DNA of 64,000 nucleotides from the NCBI GenBank assembly GCA_035222895.1, contig JAVYIG010000168.1, positions 434,001 to 498,000 on the forward strand, in the 5' to 3' direction. The DNA is from Strongylocentrotus droebachiensis (Eukaryota; Echinodermata; Echinoidea; Camarodonta; Strongylocentrotidae). The notes below the pieces were generated by a model. It saw nothing but the letters and a program-made list of their open reading frames with translations. It did not search any database and was not told the origin of the DNA. Shown here piece by piece: positions 12,401 to 26,250 of this stretch (position 1 is its first letter; every line of letters starts with the position of its first letter). Both the position numbers and the translations under genes were made by a program.

Positions 12401-15400
12401 ACTCTTAATCTCATTAAAACCTTGTCTTGATGATTTGATATACAACATGCCTTATATCACTGGATCGATGTGTTGCTATGTTTATTTTCATGTATTTTTA
12501 TGTAAATTTACTCGTAAATAGCTTTAATGCATATTTTACAATTTCATAGACTTTTTAATGGAAATGGAGCTGCCGTTTTGTAATTGGTAGAAGCGTTTTA
12601 ATTGCTTTTTTGGAGCAAATGCTATCATTTGACACCAAATTTTGCTGAAGGATATAAAAAATTAATATTTCTTTCAAAACCTGGAAACTTCTATATTTAA
12701 GCTCATGCAAGAATTTAATTTGTTTATTTGATATTACTTCATACTTGATATAAGCTATGACCTTTTCAAAACTACTATATATATATATTTTATCTCAATA
12801 GGAGATGATAAAATTTAGTTTATTTGAGGATTTGATTGAATATTGATTTTCATTTGAACAAAAATTGATTAAAGCAAACTGGATTGTTAAGGTGGTTCAT
12901 GAATATCTACTTTCTCTCCCCAGTGTGTTTGCGGTTTTATAAGAGACAATTCATTGCAGATTGATTCGAAACCATGAAATAAAAATGTTATTCATGTCTT
13001 TGTCTTTATACCCTCTTTTCACAATAAACCTTTTTTCTTTTTTAATCGGGGAAAGTGTGAGCAACAAGTTGAGAGGACCAGAATTTGAGGAGCATGGGAA
13101 AATAGGGCTTGCTTGTTTAATAAGTTTGCTTGACTTGCCTCGCTATGAAATGTAAAACGTATACAATGTAAACAAGGTCATTCTTCAGTATGGAAAAAAC
13201 TTTACTCATACATCAAATATGTTATATTCGGGTCAGTAGACCTTTTATGGTCCATGAAATATTAATGGTGTGATTTTTAAATTCTATAACTGTATACATT
13301 TTTGGCCTTTGCAGTCAGATGTCAAATAATATTTGATTCGATTTCCAGTTTCTAGCAGTGAATGAAAAGACCAAAAATAAACATTCAATTGATATTGCGA
13401 GTCATTTTGAGCAATTGATTGTTATGCTGGTCATCAATAGTCACTTTATTAATCTACATAAAATTAATCTGTGCTAAACTGCTAACATACTTTCAAATCT
13501 ATCAAATATTTAAAGAATGGAAAATTAATATAATCTCATCACCACTCTACTTTCAAAGGGAACTTTTTACACTTCAGTCTATATACATGTATGTGTTTTA
13601 AAGATAGCGCATTGAGAAGCCTACCAGCTTCAGTACTGAATAGGAAACTGTCCATGGAAATATGTAGGTCATTTGTTTTGATTTGCAAATCCCTTCCCCC
13701 TCCAGCAAGTCTCCTCACTTTGTTAATTTTTTTTGTTTCCATTGTCCACAAATCATCTCTATTTATACCTCTCTATCTTATTACCAAGGGTCTAGATGGA
13801 GGACAGATGAATTTCTCCTGATCTTTCTTTTTTTTCTCAATATAAAACAAAAAATTTAGCAGACTTCATTGTATTCCACCAGGGAAATTAGCCTAAACTT
13901 GATTCACATATCAGATAAATATAGAGAAATCAAACCATATAGGTTTCACCACCATTTGGTCATTTTGCTGGTCGGAATAATAGTTTATAATGATTGTTTT
14001 AAATCATGTATCGGATTTTGAAACTAGACTTACTTTTTGTTCTTCATTGAATTGAATCTGAATGAATTGCAAATACTTTTTATCAGTACCAACTTTGTTG
14101 AAATTTGTTTTTTGATGAAAGGACGTCAAGAACGCCCACATGCAACAGGCACGTGTTAAAATCAAGGAATAGTATGTAAATGGACTTGTATGAACCTCTG
14201 TGAGATAGCATTGTGGTGCGCCTCCACTGCGAACCTGGCTGTTAGCTACTACTTGGGGCTCCCTTAAGATATCTACACCACAGTTCATTGGAATATTGAA
14301 AATATCTGGCCAATGTATCTTCTGGTGCATGAGTATCATCAGGAGAATGTGCTCTACAAATTTTATTTCAACTTCCTTTTTGCTACCAGATCTGTATATA
14401 TATTATTGTTTTATAAAAGTTTTATAAAAGCCTCTTAGGGTACTTTGGAAATGCCCTTCTCTTGTGAGGTCATACAAGAGTGTTATAAATTCTCTTCAAA
14501 TAACTTGTTATTGGTTATTTTATAGTTCAAATCTAAGAATATCTAGGAATTCAATCTATTGGTGAACTCCATGCCATCTTTATGCTAGGTATTGATGGTT
14601 GGCTGGCTAGACAGATCCGTCATTATTGGTTTTGGAAGAAATTTCAATGAGAATGACAAATGTAATCTAGAATGATATAAACCATCCCCCGATATTGCAT
14701 TTGGTCGGGAATGATGTTTATTTTCAGTTGTAGTTTGAGGAGAAAAATCAAAGTTTTCTTTAAAAGAAGGAGTGGGAGTGATTTGTGCTCATCAGCTAAT
14801 GAAATTCATGAAATTGACAAATGCACCTAATCTGATTGAAAAATTAAGATGGGAGCTATAAAAGTTCACAACCATACTCATTTCAACATGTAGCATATTT
14901 GCAAAAGTGGAAATTAATAAATGGCTATTCATCAGTCATATGTGAAAAATCATTTGGATCCAATTGTCTGTCATTTTAATTCTCTTCGTCGAAAACCAGT
15001 CCAACACCAATCCAGGCTAATTAGCAATTGATTGCAATACACAGGTTTTCATATTTCCCACTAGTAATCTACTGGAGCCCAGTCTAAAGTTTAATGCACT
15101 TGCTTGCATTACTGAGTATTATAACACCAAAGTTGGTGAACTGGAGCAAGCTAATTCTTTGAACCATTTTCCTACATTTGTCTATGGGGAGGGCTTTTTT
15201 TTTAGGGTACAACTTCCATGTAACCCGGATATGTATATAATTTAATTTTAAACTACCATCATTTAATGTGAAATTAGGGGTCAGCTTTGATACTGCATGA
15301 TTTTACATAACTAATGTCATTTGAACATATGACCTTGCTTTTTCTATCCATAGTGGTATTTTCACGCTATACATGCATGTGTTTTCAATAAGACAACTTC

Positions 15401-17713
15401 ATTGTTGTATTAAAAAGATAGTCAAATGACTAGTATTCTTTCTTTTATTTGAAAAAAAAAGTTCTTGACTATGAACTGAAGACATCAAAAAGGTCTGTCA
15501 TGTATACTCATTTAGGTTTAGCATGCAGTGACGTAGTCTTGCGCAGTTTCCTAAATCTATCTCTTTTCCGAAATTGGGACATTTTGCTCATGACCACCTT
15601 TGAAAATTGTCCGCTTGACACATTTAACAAAGCTCTCAATCTTATGAGGCATGCTCTTATGTGCAAATTTGATCATCACGGATGTTATCGGCTCCTGAAA
15701 TCTTTGAAACTGTTTACTCCTATTGATGCAATCTGGCTGTGAAGTCTGATACGATGATGTATATCATTTTACTCATTGTTAACTGATTCATATCGTGCAA
15801 ACTACACATGCCTGTCTCTACTAAAGGGCTCATGCACTTTTACAATGCACTTTCTGGTGGCAACAATAGTCACAATATTGCACCGTCAGCATATGGCAAG
15901 CTTACTTCCTTTTCCCTTACAGTATATGGAGAAAAAAATCTATAAAGTCATTCATCACTCCTTTCTGTCTTCTAACTTTTAGCCTTTTTTTTAATTAGTG
16001 GACTTTGTGTGAATATATATTTTTTTTAGTAAGGAAAGTAAATGAAATGAAATGTTTAAGTTTCACCTGTCAGTATGTGCGAATTCTAAGGGATATCATA
16101 CTCATTTTAATTGAGGAGATGGAAAACTCCAAGAAAATAAAGTTGACAGTCATGATACTGGTCTTACACATGAAACTTATGAAATGTAGAGACATTGAAA
16201 CTTTTAATAAAACTCTGTTATATGATTAGAAAAGTTATACTAAAGCAATTTTGTTTGTTCAAGATCATAGTCAATTGGAAACTCAAATTATTTTTAATTT
16301 ATATTTAGTTCTAGAAAAAAAATCATAATACTTCAGACTTTGAGTCTTGTTTCTTTGTATAACTTAAGAACACAGATTGTACAAACTAACTATTCTTCTC
16401 CCGAGCCTGCTGTAGGTGTAAAGGAAAATATAATTACATTTGATCCAATACACCTTGTCACGTAATACTACAAATATGATAAAGCTCATCTTTCATGGGG
16501 GATACTAATGGCTTTTGGTGTTTTTCTGATGCTATTGTATCGTTATTCAACTTGTTTGAACGGCTCTGTCATGAAGCCATTCAATAAGATTCTGTACGTG
16601 TATATCAAACACCATTTGAGTAGGGTAGAAGTTATCACATTGCCTAGCAATAGCACGTGTGCAAGCACTTTAGCATATCTCGCTGTTGGATGAAGAGACA
16701 CAATTTGTCTGACTTGTTACATTTGCAGCTCAGGCATGGTATCCTTGGCAGTGGGAGTACAGTCACGTTTCTGAAGAAAGACACTATCTTTCGAGCAGGA
16801 TTTCTCCCGTCTAAAACAATTGTCCTACTAAAAGTGGGGTGCACTTGAATTTTAATGTAACGAAAGAGATATGTGTAGAGTAACATTGTGTCTTAGCGAA
16901 CCATTAGTAGTCTGATAGAAGTATTGCGTTGCTGCCTGGTGGTGAAATATGAAACTAAGAAAAGGTTGGGCAGATCGAGATACACAACCTCATGTCCCAC
17001 TGTAAAACATACAAATCTGTGGACAGCCCTTGCCTCCTTTCCCGCCACCCAACCTAGAGTATATCAAATAAATATTGAAGCCTTGCGTTCTAAATCACAG
17101 TCATGCGTGACTCCCTTGTCTACCGTTACCATTCCACTGAGTATGAATTATGCATGTCGTATTTCATAATTTTCGGGAAGAGGAAATGGACAGAATGCCC
17201 GTTGTAAATTCGTAGGGCAGGCATTTTTAGAAGGGGTACGAACATAGTCATTTTAAAAGTGTCCTTTCGTTCTGAAATGCACTAAGTGGGTAGATGGAAT
17301 ATTGCAACTAGTACATAAAAGGTGAATCTTTCTGTAATTGCCTCTTCTCCAACAAACAAAAGGCGGAAGAGGGAAGGGGATGAAGAAAAAGGCGACCTTG
17401 GCTCATGAGTAATGGAATGTAACATTTGCAGAGCATTGCCTACAATTCAATAGTACATTTCATAAGGAATTGCTGCCGGGCTGTGAAATTTAGTTTAAAG
17501 GACCTCTACTACCTACTTGGTAATCACGAATACAATGATAAATGGAATTATATAGGTGAGCTGTACTCTTAGACATTTTGAGGTTGAAATGAAAATGGTT
17601 AAAATCAGAAAAGGAATTTTCAACTATTTGGAAAAATCATATTGAAAGATTCAGCCAAACAGATCACTGTTCATTTGCAGTAAAATAGATTTAAAAAAAA
17701 TATCTTTGTTTTC
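9401..17713. other. Non-genic stretch
   Basis: About 8.3 kb with no convincing exon. Open frames at 9700-10020 and 15449-15742 are about 100 codons but have no recognisable motif. The 9.7-10.0 kb part is less AT-rich than its surroundings. Nothing else distinctive was seen. Confidence 0.5.
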
Positions 17714-17742
17714 TATATATATATATATATATATATATATTA
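17714..17742. repeat. (TA)n microsatellite
   Basis: An uninterrupted alternation of T and A of about 28 bp. Confidence 0.9.
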
Positions 17743-18074
17743 ACCAATATTAATAATTACTACCTTTGATTATATTTATAGTCGTAGTTGTTTTAAACAG
17801 TAAGGATTAGGCCATTACACCAAGAATTGTTTTAAGATAAAACCTAAAGGTTCTGTTTCGGGTTATATGTTTCACTATTATTCCCTCCATTGCAGCAGGG
17901 ATTTGATATAGTGCACCCCATACATCCATCCATGTCAATCCAGATTGTCATGGTGGACTGTACTTTCTCTTCAATGTTAGTTTTATAAAATGCTTTATTT
18001 TTCATTGAAAACTTCCTCATTGTATTTTTATTCAGATTGTAGCATTATCAGTGGTTCATGCAATCAAGCTGTTG

Positions 18075-18262
18075 TACAAAATTGCTCCCGCAGCAATTGC
18101 TCCACGATTATTTCCCTACACTAACCAAACTCCAACTTCAATCCTGAATCCAACAGCAAATCTAACCCTGACTCTTTTCCTAAACCTACCGTAAAATATA
18201 GCAACTCTAACCCTTATCCTATACTTTTGAAGAAATAAACCTTGAGCAGGAGTTGCCAGAGG
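18075..18262. repeat. Dispersed repeat with degenerate CTAACC core
   Basis: Opens with two AATTGCTCC-like words (TTGCTCCCGCAGCAATTGCTCC pattern, 18081-18103). It continues with degenerate CTAACC/CCCTAA words to about 18220 and closes with GAGCAGGAGTTGCC, roughly the complement of the opening words. A related degenerate TTAGGG stretch on the other strand sits at 30036-30092. Looks like a dispersed repeat rather than a telomere. Confidence 0.4.
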
Positions 18263-18519
18263 AATGGTTTCAATACTAGTTCAGAAGCTGTGAAAAATTA
18301 CATCACAATATTATAGAAGAATGAATACCGTAATGGAGGCAGGCAGTATTTTTTTTTCTTTTTCAGTATACAATGATAAACGGGCATAATCTGCATGGTA
18401 AGGTTTGGACTATCAAAAAATCTACAAATTTGTATATTGCTTTGCAGCAATACTGTATGGATTTTGGGGGAGTTAGCCACAAATATATATATTTTTTCAA
18501 ATGAACACAACGTCTCTTT

Positions 18520-18578
18520 GGAGCCAGAAGGGCATTAACTCTGTCTAAAGTGATATGAGTTAACGCCCGTCTGGCTCC
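18520..18578. repeat. 59-bp hairpin repeat (GAGCCAGAAGGGCATTAAC family), complete
   Basis: The left arm GGAGCCAGAAGGGCATTAAC pairs with the right arm GTTAACGCCCGTCTGGCTCC, with two mismatches in about 23 bp and a loop of about 13 bp. The same arm recurs at 28906, 31211, 32628, 49256 and 50036, so this is an interspersed family. It contains no gene. Confidence 0.8.
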
Positions 18579-19730
18579 ACAGATGACACATTTTATAGTT
18601 TGGTTCAGTGTTGAGATGTGAGTGATCTGGCCATTACCTTTCCCTTCTCATTTTTTGGAGTGCTATAATTGCATCGAGGCATGAATTATGAACTAGCTTT
18701 TAGACTTCACAATGTCATAATAAGAAGTCATCTATATTCATTCATTGTGCCAACTTTGGATTGCATTTGATACTAATTTGATGAGTTTTGATGGTGTTTT
18801 TTATGCATTTTTATTGAGAACGACCTTTTGGTGTTTCAAGTCGAAATTGCATTAGCACCTACAGACGTACTTTTTATGCAAGATGTTTTCTGAATTAGTA
18901 ATTCAAACATAAAGTGAACAATTATATTATAACTGAATTTTTTTTCTCATCAGCTCATAAATGGATGTTTACCAGTATTGATGAATAATGTTTTTAAATT
19001 CGATCTCATTCATAAGTTAACAGCTATAAGTTTTCATGAAATGAATAATGCATTGTATTAATTCTAAAGTTTTATGTTATGATGAAACATGAAAGCACTA
19101 GAAATGGAATTTGCTCAGGAAATACCTTCCAAGAAAAGCTTGTGCGAACTTAAAAGCAGGGTAATACCTTTCAAGGATTTGACAAACTTAAAAGCAGAGT
19201 GATAAACTCATATTTGTCTGATGAAATTCAAGGTATATCATGAATGGGATAAAATGCAATTGAAATCAAGGGGATTTTGTGAGAAAGTTTTGAAAGAATG
19301 TGAACAGAATATCAATCCATGTAAAATACTAACTAGGATATATCCTTTAAGTGCTTTCACTAAGCCATTCAGTGCAAACAACCAACTTCCTACATTTCTC
19401 AAACGGCTTTTCCTTCCTTTCAACTAAATATTGCCTAAGAAGGGGATGATGTAAATATATTACTACCGCCATTCTCTCCTTCATATCTATTGATATATCG
19501 CCAGTAGAATTTTAACGACGTTTACTACAGATAAGTAGGCAAAATAATCCTGTTTGGATTAAATCTTGTGACAAGTCTTGTTGATGCTGTCAACATTTCA
19601 TTACCAAGCAGTGAATTTTTAAAAAAGTTATATGTCTTTGTCAATTTTTCGTGTTGGAGGAAGATTAAGACGTGACATTAGAAAGAGGCTACTGTAGAAA
19701 AAAGAAATCCTAACTGGAGATTAGACAGAG

Positions 19731-19777
19731 TTGGGTGGTTTTGTGTGTGTGGGAAGAGTATACCTCGAGGCACATCA
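19731..19777 (+). repeat. 47-bp direct repeat, copy 1
   Basis: Nearly identical (one mismatch) to 20152-20198. The shared sequence includes TGTGTGTGTGGGAAGAG followed by TATACCTCGAGGCACATCA. The copies are 421 bp apart in the same orientation, with no coding sequence in either. Confidence 0.85.
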
Positions 19778-20151
19778 GAATGGATTTTCACAACCCACTC
19801 ACGTTCTTTAATGCAGCTTCATTCGTTATCCATCAGAAAGTGGCGGATCGATTGAGGATGTGTTTCTTTGTACTTTCTGTTGGCTTTTCCTGCTTTCTTT
19901 AGCAAATAGTGGAAAAGCTGGAAGTGATATGGGAGAGAGTCTAAAAGATAAATGAAAAAGTGATCCTAAAGCATATTTGCAGGACAAAAAATGACTATCT
20001 TGTTACCATCAACTTAAACATTAGTATAATCTTCATGTTGTTTCTTTTTTACTCTGTAAATTCACAATATTCTCAAAATTTAAGTAAGTTATAAAAAGCT
20101 AATAGGAAGAAACCTCTGCATCTTGAATTTTGAAGAAGAAAAAAGACAAAC

Positions 20152-20198
20152 TTGGATGGTTTTGTGTGTGTGGGAAGAGTATACCTCGAGGCACATCA
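20152..20198 (+). repeat. 47-bp direct repeat, copy 2
   Basis: Second copy of the repeat at 19731-19777. The flanking sequence is unrelated, so the similarity ends sharply on both sides. Confidence 0.85.
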
Positions 20199-23100
20199 AA
20201 AGTGAATAAATGTTTATTCTTTAAAAAGGAAAAGGGGTATGTCTTTGATGGGTTTTGTTTCAACTTGTCACTCACATAGGACTTGAAACTATAGGTCTTA
20301 TGGTTGCATTCCTGTATACATGCTTGCTTAGCCCTTCGGGTCAGGTAGATGTCTAAAAGAATGCTGGTAGTCTAAATGAAAGAGGTGTTGAGAAATTTGG
20401 TAGACAATCAAACACGTGATACCCAGTTGAAGACGTGTGAAAGTACTTTTAAAAGTGCCTTTGAAAGTTTTGAACTATAGACTCCTTTTTAAAGTGAGGT
20501 AGATCTAGGTAGATCTCCTAATCACCCTGACTTCATAGAGGTGGAAATCATCACCAGACTTCAAAGAGGTGTTAGAAGGTATTACCTGTACAGATTGATG
20601 GCACCGCATGAGGTCTTGGCAGATTGTGCACAGAACATGAACCCTCACATTAAACCACAATCCCATTCATTCACTTTGAGTTTTCATCATTTCTGCTCCG
20701 CTAACCATGTGTTTCTCTCATTCAGTCTGTTATCATATTATTATCAAAATACAACGATAAGCAAGCAAGCATCACTGTGGAATTTGCGGTGAAAGGCAGA
20801 CTGTGTGGGCTGTTATTTCATAATTTCATAAATACTTAATTTGCGGAGTGACAAATTTGCAGCAGCAAGCAGAATCTATGTGGGAATTGTACTCCTTCTT
20901 CTAAATATTTAATGATTTAGACAAGCTAAAATCCCCTTCACCATCAATCTTTGTAAACTTTAAAAAAGCATTGGATTTCATGTGTAAGAGAGTAAAGATG
21001 TCAAAGTGACATGTTGTCATGCGATAATTGAGTGATAACATACTTTTGTTGATCTTGTGGGAAGAGCAAATCTATTGCAGAATACAAATCGATTGGTATT
21101 TTGGACATGCCTGTCTTCCTGTTTTTCAGCTCACATTCAGGCCAGCTTGGATATGACAAAGTCTCTCTCCCCAAAGAATCAAGAGTTAATTAAAATGCTG
21201 GCAACGAATAAGTCAGAGAAAGAGGTAGAAACTCCAAACAATCTTGTCTACATTCTATTCTCACGACTGCCCCGTCTCGAAACGACAAGTCATGTCTTAT
21301 TTGCCAGGTAGCCCCCTCCATCAATATTATCCCAGTACAGGCTTGGTAAACATCAGTGTTGTAAGGACTTAACGATCGTGGTGTGGGGAATCACATTCAC
21401 ATGCGTGTCTCTCTCCGTCTCGAGGGGGCTAAAATCATGAGGACCGTCTTCAGTGCTAGCATGACTTTGAAAGGAAAACACCCGATGACCTAATTTGAAG
21501 ATGGCAGGACAAATTTGCGGAGGTTTAGTAGTATTTTCACTTAATACCTAATACAAACAGCATCCTGCCAATGCTCATATCCTCTCCTCACACGATTCGG
21601 AGATGAAATTAAAAGAAAAAGAGGGCATTTTGCTTTATTGAATGAGAAATACGTCATTACTCTCACAAAGAGTCTCCCACATTGCAAATATTAATCTAAA
21701 TAAAACGAAGTTATAACCTTGTATTATTAGTGCCACCATTAGTTTACAAATACAATTAAGCTAGGTTTTCTTATAAACAAGTGCTCATCAAGTGTTGACT
21801 TCTTTTTTACTTTATAGATATTAGAAATTAGAGCAAGGTGTACAATTATTAGTAATTTGCTCTCATCAACAACATCTTATATTTTCACTGCTGCATTAAA
21901 AAATTAATATATTGGCTGAGAGCCAGAATAATATTTGCTCATATCCTGAACATAGGGTGTGTGCCATTCTGGCTTTTAACAGTCGGGCGACAGATCACTA
22001 CAGATCAAAATTTTCACGAGAAGCATCCGTCATTGCAGCCACTCTTCCGCTGATTTATTCATTAGGCTTGTAGAAAAATATGAATAGATAAAATATACAA
22101 ATAAAATTTCAAACATGAAAAAGCAGAAATACTGCAGCAACAGCATGCTTCCTGTGCATTTACCCTCACATGGTGGTTTCATTTCATAGACATTCCTTTT
22201 ATTTGCAAGAAGTGTGTCTTCGGTTTGGCAGTATTATTGCCTTTCGTCGCCTTATCACACACGGCCATGGATAAAGCTACTGAATTTGCAAGGTGTATTG
22301 ATGCTCGTCAGAAAGCACAGAATGAACTGTTAAAATGTTAGATGAAATTGAAGTAATGATATGAATCGTTGCCAATCTTATATTTTAATCTGATGAAATG
22401 CTCGCAAGCACATCAATTGATTGTCTGAAAAATATTTGAGTTCCTATGACTTATGCAAGATATAAATCTACATCTAGAGACCTCAGTCTATGATTTGCTT
22501 TATGTATCATGCTTGTACAATACTTCAGTAAAATTTAGTAGCAAATTTTATTAACACTTCAGCGATATTTAAAAGAATCAATTAAATTACTTGCTTTTTC
22601 CCTTTTTTCATTTTCTATGAGACTGTGGAAACATTGACCTGTTCATTTCCCTGTGAATGTCCTGAAATAAACCAAAGAAAATAACCTACCACAGTATGGT
22701 GTAAGCTCAAATGAAAAGCCCCCATGGTTAACAACATAGCCATTATAAATGTCTCAGTTTACACTCAGGTGTTTTCATTTGAAACATGATATATGTGTAT
22801 ATACGTGTATATATACGTGTATGTACGTGTATATATGTGATATACGTGTATATATATATTTATCACCTGAAACATCTTCAGACATATGATTATAGTTATT
22901 CAAGACTCCCCCATGCCTAAACTAAGTAATGACAAAATGTAAATGTTTAGTAGATTTTGTGATAGAGCATTGATAAATGTGTCCTTGGTTTGAAACCACT
23001 TTGTAGTTGAATACTATCATGTAAGACTCTTTGAAATCCCATTGTTGCCCTCAAGCTGGAGAGATAATTTTCCTCCATTAGAGGAAGTTGAACATGGACT

Positions 23101-25681
23101 TGCATTAACATTCTTTGGTCTAGAATGAACGACACCTCTGAATTTACAATTGTAAAACAAAATACTCTGCTTAGAGCTGGGAGCTCATAATTTATCTCAG
23201 AGTCAACATTCTTGCAGTTCTCAATTACCAAGATAGTTGTGATGGTTAAATGTATCTTTTTGTCTTTTTTTAAACATTGACTCCATGTGTGCTGTGTGGC
23301 TACTCATGCCTTAAAGTTTAAAAGTTGCATTCAAAGTTCAGATTGGAAAAAATGATACTTGAAGTAGAAGCCTTTACAAGCCTTGTCATGTTTGTCCCTG
23401 GGGAAGAGTTATATGGCAAATTTAAACATGAAGCAAAGGAGTGAAACACAAAAGGTTTGCTGTTGGAATTTTATGTGAGATGATTGTTTGTAAAGTGGCA
23501 CATTAGGGGGTTAAAGTAGAGAACTTGATTTCCATTTCTCATATGAGAATTCCTCAATGAGGAGATTAATATCTAAAATGAATGATGCATTTGCAATTGA
23601 ATTGCAGAATGCCTAAGGTTTTCTTTTGGCAAAGCTATCTCTCAAGTAATCTCAGCTCTCCTTCTTGTATAATCTTCAGGATGTTATGGTGATCTTTTAA
23701 GGGTGAAAGGTCTTGATGGAAAATATTGCCATAGTCATATCGGGGATGATAATATTAGCTTGGTTTGAAGAAGGGAGAGGGTCATTATCCTTAATAGCTC
23801 CTGCCTTGAATGCCGACACGATCCTTCACGACGGACATTAATGTCAGATTTGATAGGAAGGGTGGCAGTATTTTTGTTGCTTATGTAGCAATCAGAGGCC
23901 ATTGATTGATTATCTGTTCTCGGAGATGGATATTATCCTGGCTCATTTGATACGCTAATACAAGCCCGAGTGTACTTTACACCCACCTTTCATCCTTCCT
24001 GCGTGCAGATGCCTTTCCGCATCACTTTTAATTTGCTTTTAAAGAGATCTTTCTAGGTTGACATTTGGTGTTAAGTTTTTTCCTTGCCTTCATCTTTTTG
24101 TACATCAAAAATATATATTCAGCCTTCCCATATCTGCGCCCTTTGAATAATGCAATCCTCCATTACATTACAGTGTTAGAGTGCTAATCCTGGATGTGAA
24201 GTATAAATGTCCATCCATGATATTTTTTCCGTACAACATTTGAAAGTTTTAATAATGTAGGGCATGGATTAGGAGTTCAGGACACTAAAATGTAAGTTGA
24301 CAGTTTCGATTTACATGCCAAATTAGAAGTGCAGAAGTACAGTAAACGTGACCAAAATTGTTTGAATAAGTAAGAAATATCAGTGAACTTTAGTAAGGTA
24401 CCGTAATAAAACTGCAGGTTATATTTAGGAGTTTTCTTTTTGAGACTTTTAGAGCTCTGATGCGAAACAGACAAATCCAATGAAATTATAAGAATGACAA
24501 AATTCAAAATGAAAGCTTTCTGTTCCATCATAGTTGCTAGATTTCCAATTCATTTCCCCCAAAACCGAAGTTTGAACATTCCGATATCTTTCTATTTCCT
24601 ACTTTTAAAAACTCCTAATTTCTAAGATTCTTAAAAGTGCAGTTCTTTCCCATCCCTTAAATATGATAGTACGGAAGTTCAACGTATATGCAGGGTCATC
24701 GCTCTTGGTATTCAGACTGGCGCTGTGGGGAGCGAGCTGCACTCTATTAATCCACTCAGTTGGATTCCGTTGTCGTGGTAAACAGTTAAATTTCTTGAGC
24801 TAACAAGACATCTGAGAGAGCTTACTATCGGGTCTGGCTGATTTGGCGCATTTGCCCACAAATCCCAAACCCTTTCCGCTAAATAGCACCAGGACACGTA
24901 GAGACCACGATTGCCTATTTTCTGTCACTTAACCGGTCATTCTTGTGACAGTATGTCATTTCAATATGCATTGATCACATCAGATGGAGTTTTTTCAGAA
25001 GATATATCTACTTTGTTTGCATTTTAGTTTTGTAACATATGAGAACATAAGTACTGCAACCTTTTTCTGAATATATATATAGAAACAACATTTCTGCCAC
25101 AATGTGACCAGTTTTAAGAATCTTCTGAACTTTGCTTGTATATTCAAAAGAGAATCTTACAGAAATCAATACATTGTCTTTTAGAAATAAGATAGATAAA
25201 TAGAACTTTTAAGTGACCATACTGGACCATAACCTTTCAAAAAGGTTACATGCTGCATGCTTGCGCTTGTGACCATTTATTCAAACAGATTTCATTGCAA
25301 AGGTCAAAAGATAATATAAAATGTTAATATACTTCATTATCAGTATCACATGTAAAAGGTCATTTTCATCAGCAGTTATTAATAGCCTTCCAACCTTTGA
25401 AATTCTCGTCTTAACAAATTTTTATATTACACTGTACCAAATGGATTTATATTGGTTCTTTTAAGAACCATTTCTGATGACATATGCCATTTAGAATCAT
25501 ACTTTGTCAATGGTCTGATTGTAGTCTCGTGATTTTGATCGTTGACTTTTAGAATAGAGTTATACCTATTGAAGACAGTTTGTTAACCTTTAATTCCTTG
25601 TCCCTCTTTTGTCCCCTTTTATCCAATGCCTTCATAGAAGTAGTTGACCCATTAACTGCTGAATTCTGGCATTCTTAGAGG
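20199..25681. other. Non-genic stretch
   Basis: No exon recognised. Frames of 61-94 codons (21057-21311, 22947-23231, 24277-24531) lack motifs. At 21914-21980 there is a degenerate inverted pair resembling the GAGCCAGAA hairpin family. Confidence 0.5.
22789..22860. repeat. TATACGTG-type low-complexity repeat
   Basis: Alternating TATA, TACGTG and TATGTG units, about 70 bp of alternating purine-pyrimidine sequence. Confidence 0.75.
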
Positions 25682-25685
25682 TTAA

Positions 25686-26250
25686 AGGGATAGTTGAGTT
25701 CTGTTTTCAGACCGCAAATGCCTTCAAAGTGCATGGTTATTGCTCTTATTCTTATCTTTGACATTTATAGTGCCCTTTTAGAACATAAAATTGCTATGAA
25801 GGTAATTTTAGACCCCAAAATGTGTGAAATTTACCCATGCAATACAATCATACTGATTCAGCTCCACTTTCGAAAAAACATGGTGACGTAAATTAATTAT
25901 TTAATTAAAAATAACAAAAAATGAGCCCTCTAATTGTGAGTAATATAAGCAACACGAAAATGCCAACATAAAAGCCAACATCGGCATTGGCTGAAATACG
26001 ACATAAAAGGCGTTATTTTGTTTATTTTCAACTGTTTTTTCCCAAATTTGTCAAGATATCTAATATTTGTGGTGGTACACAAGTATTAGAAATCGTTATA
26101 TTTCAGCCGTCTCTGAACCGATTTTGATCAAACAAAGATGATTTTGTCATTTAAATATTATGTTCTTTCAAATTTGACACTCAGTTTTTCATTATCTCAC
26201 AACAAAATTATTTTGTGTAGCGCCCTCTGCAACAGAACTCAACTATCCCT
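25686..26250. mobile_element. TTAA-flanked MITE with perfect 20-bp TIRs
   Basis: AGGGATAGTTGAGTTCTGTT at 25686-25705 is exactly complementary to 26231-26250, and TTAA flanks both ends (25682-25685, 26251-26254). The 565-bp element has no transposase frame. TTAA duplication suggests piggyBac-type mobilisation, but the termini are not the usual CCC start, so the superfamily is open. A 65-codon frame inside is incidental. Confidence 0.8.

Noticed and set aside
15449-15742. 97-codon plus-strand frame
   Set aside because: No motif or similarity recognised and no supporting splice or promoter signals.
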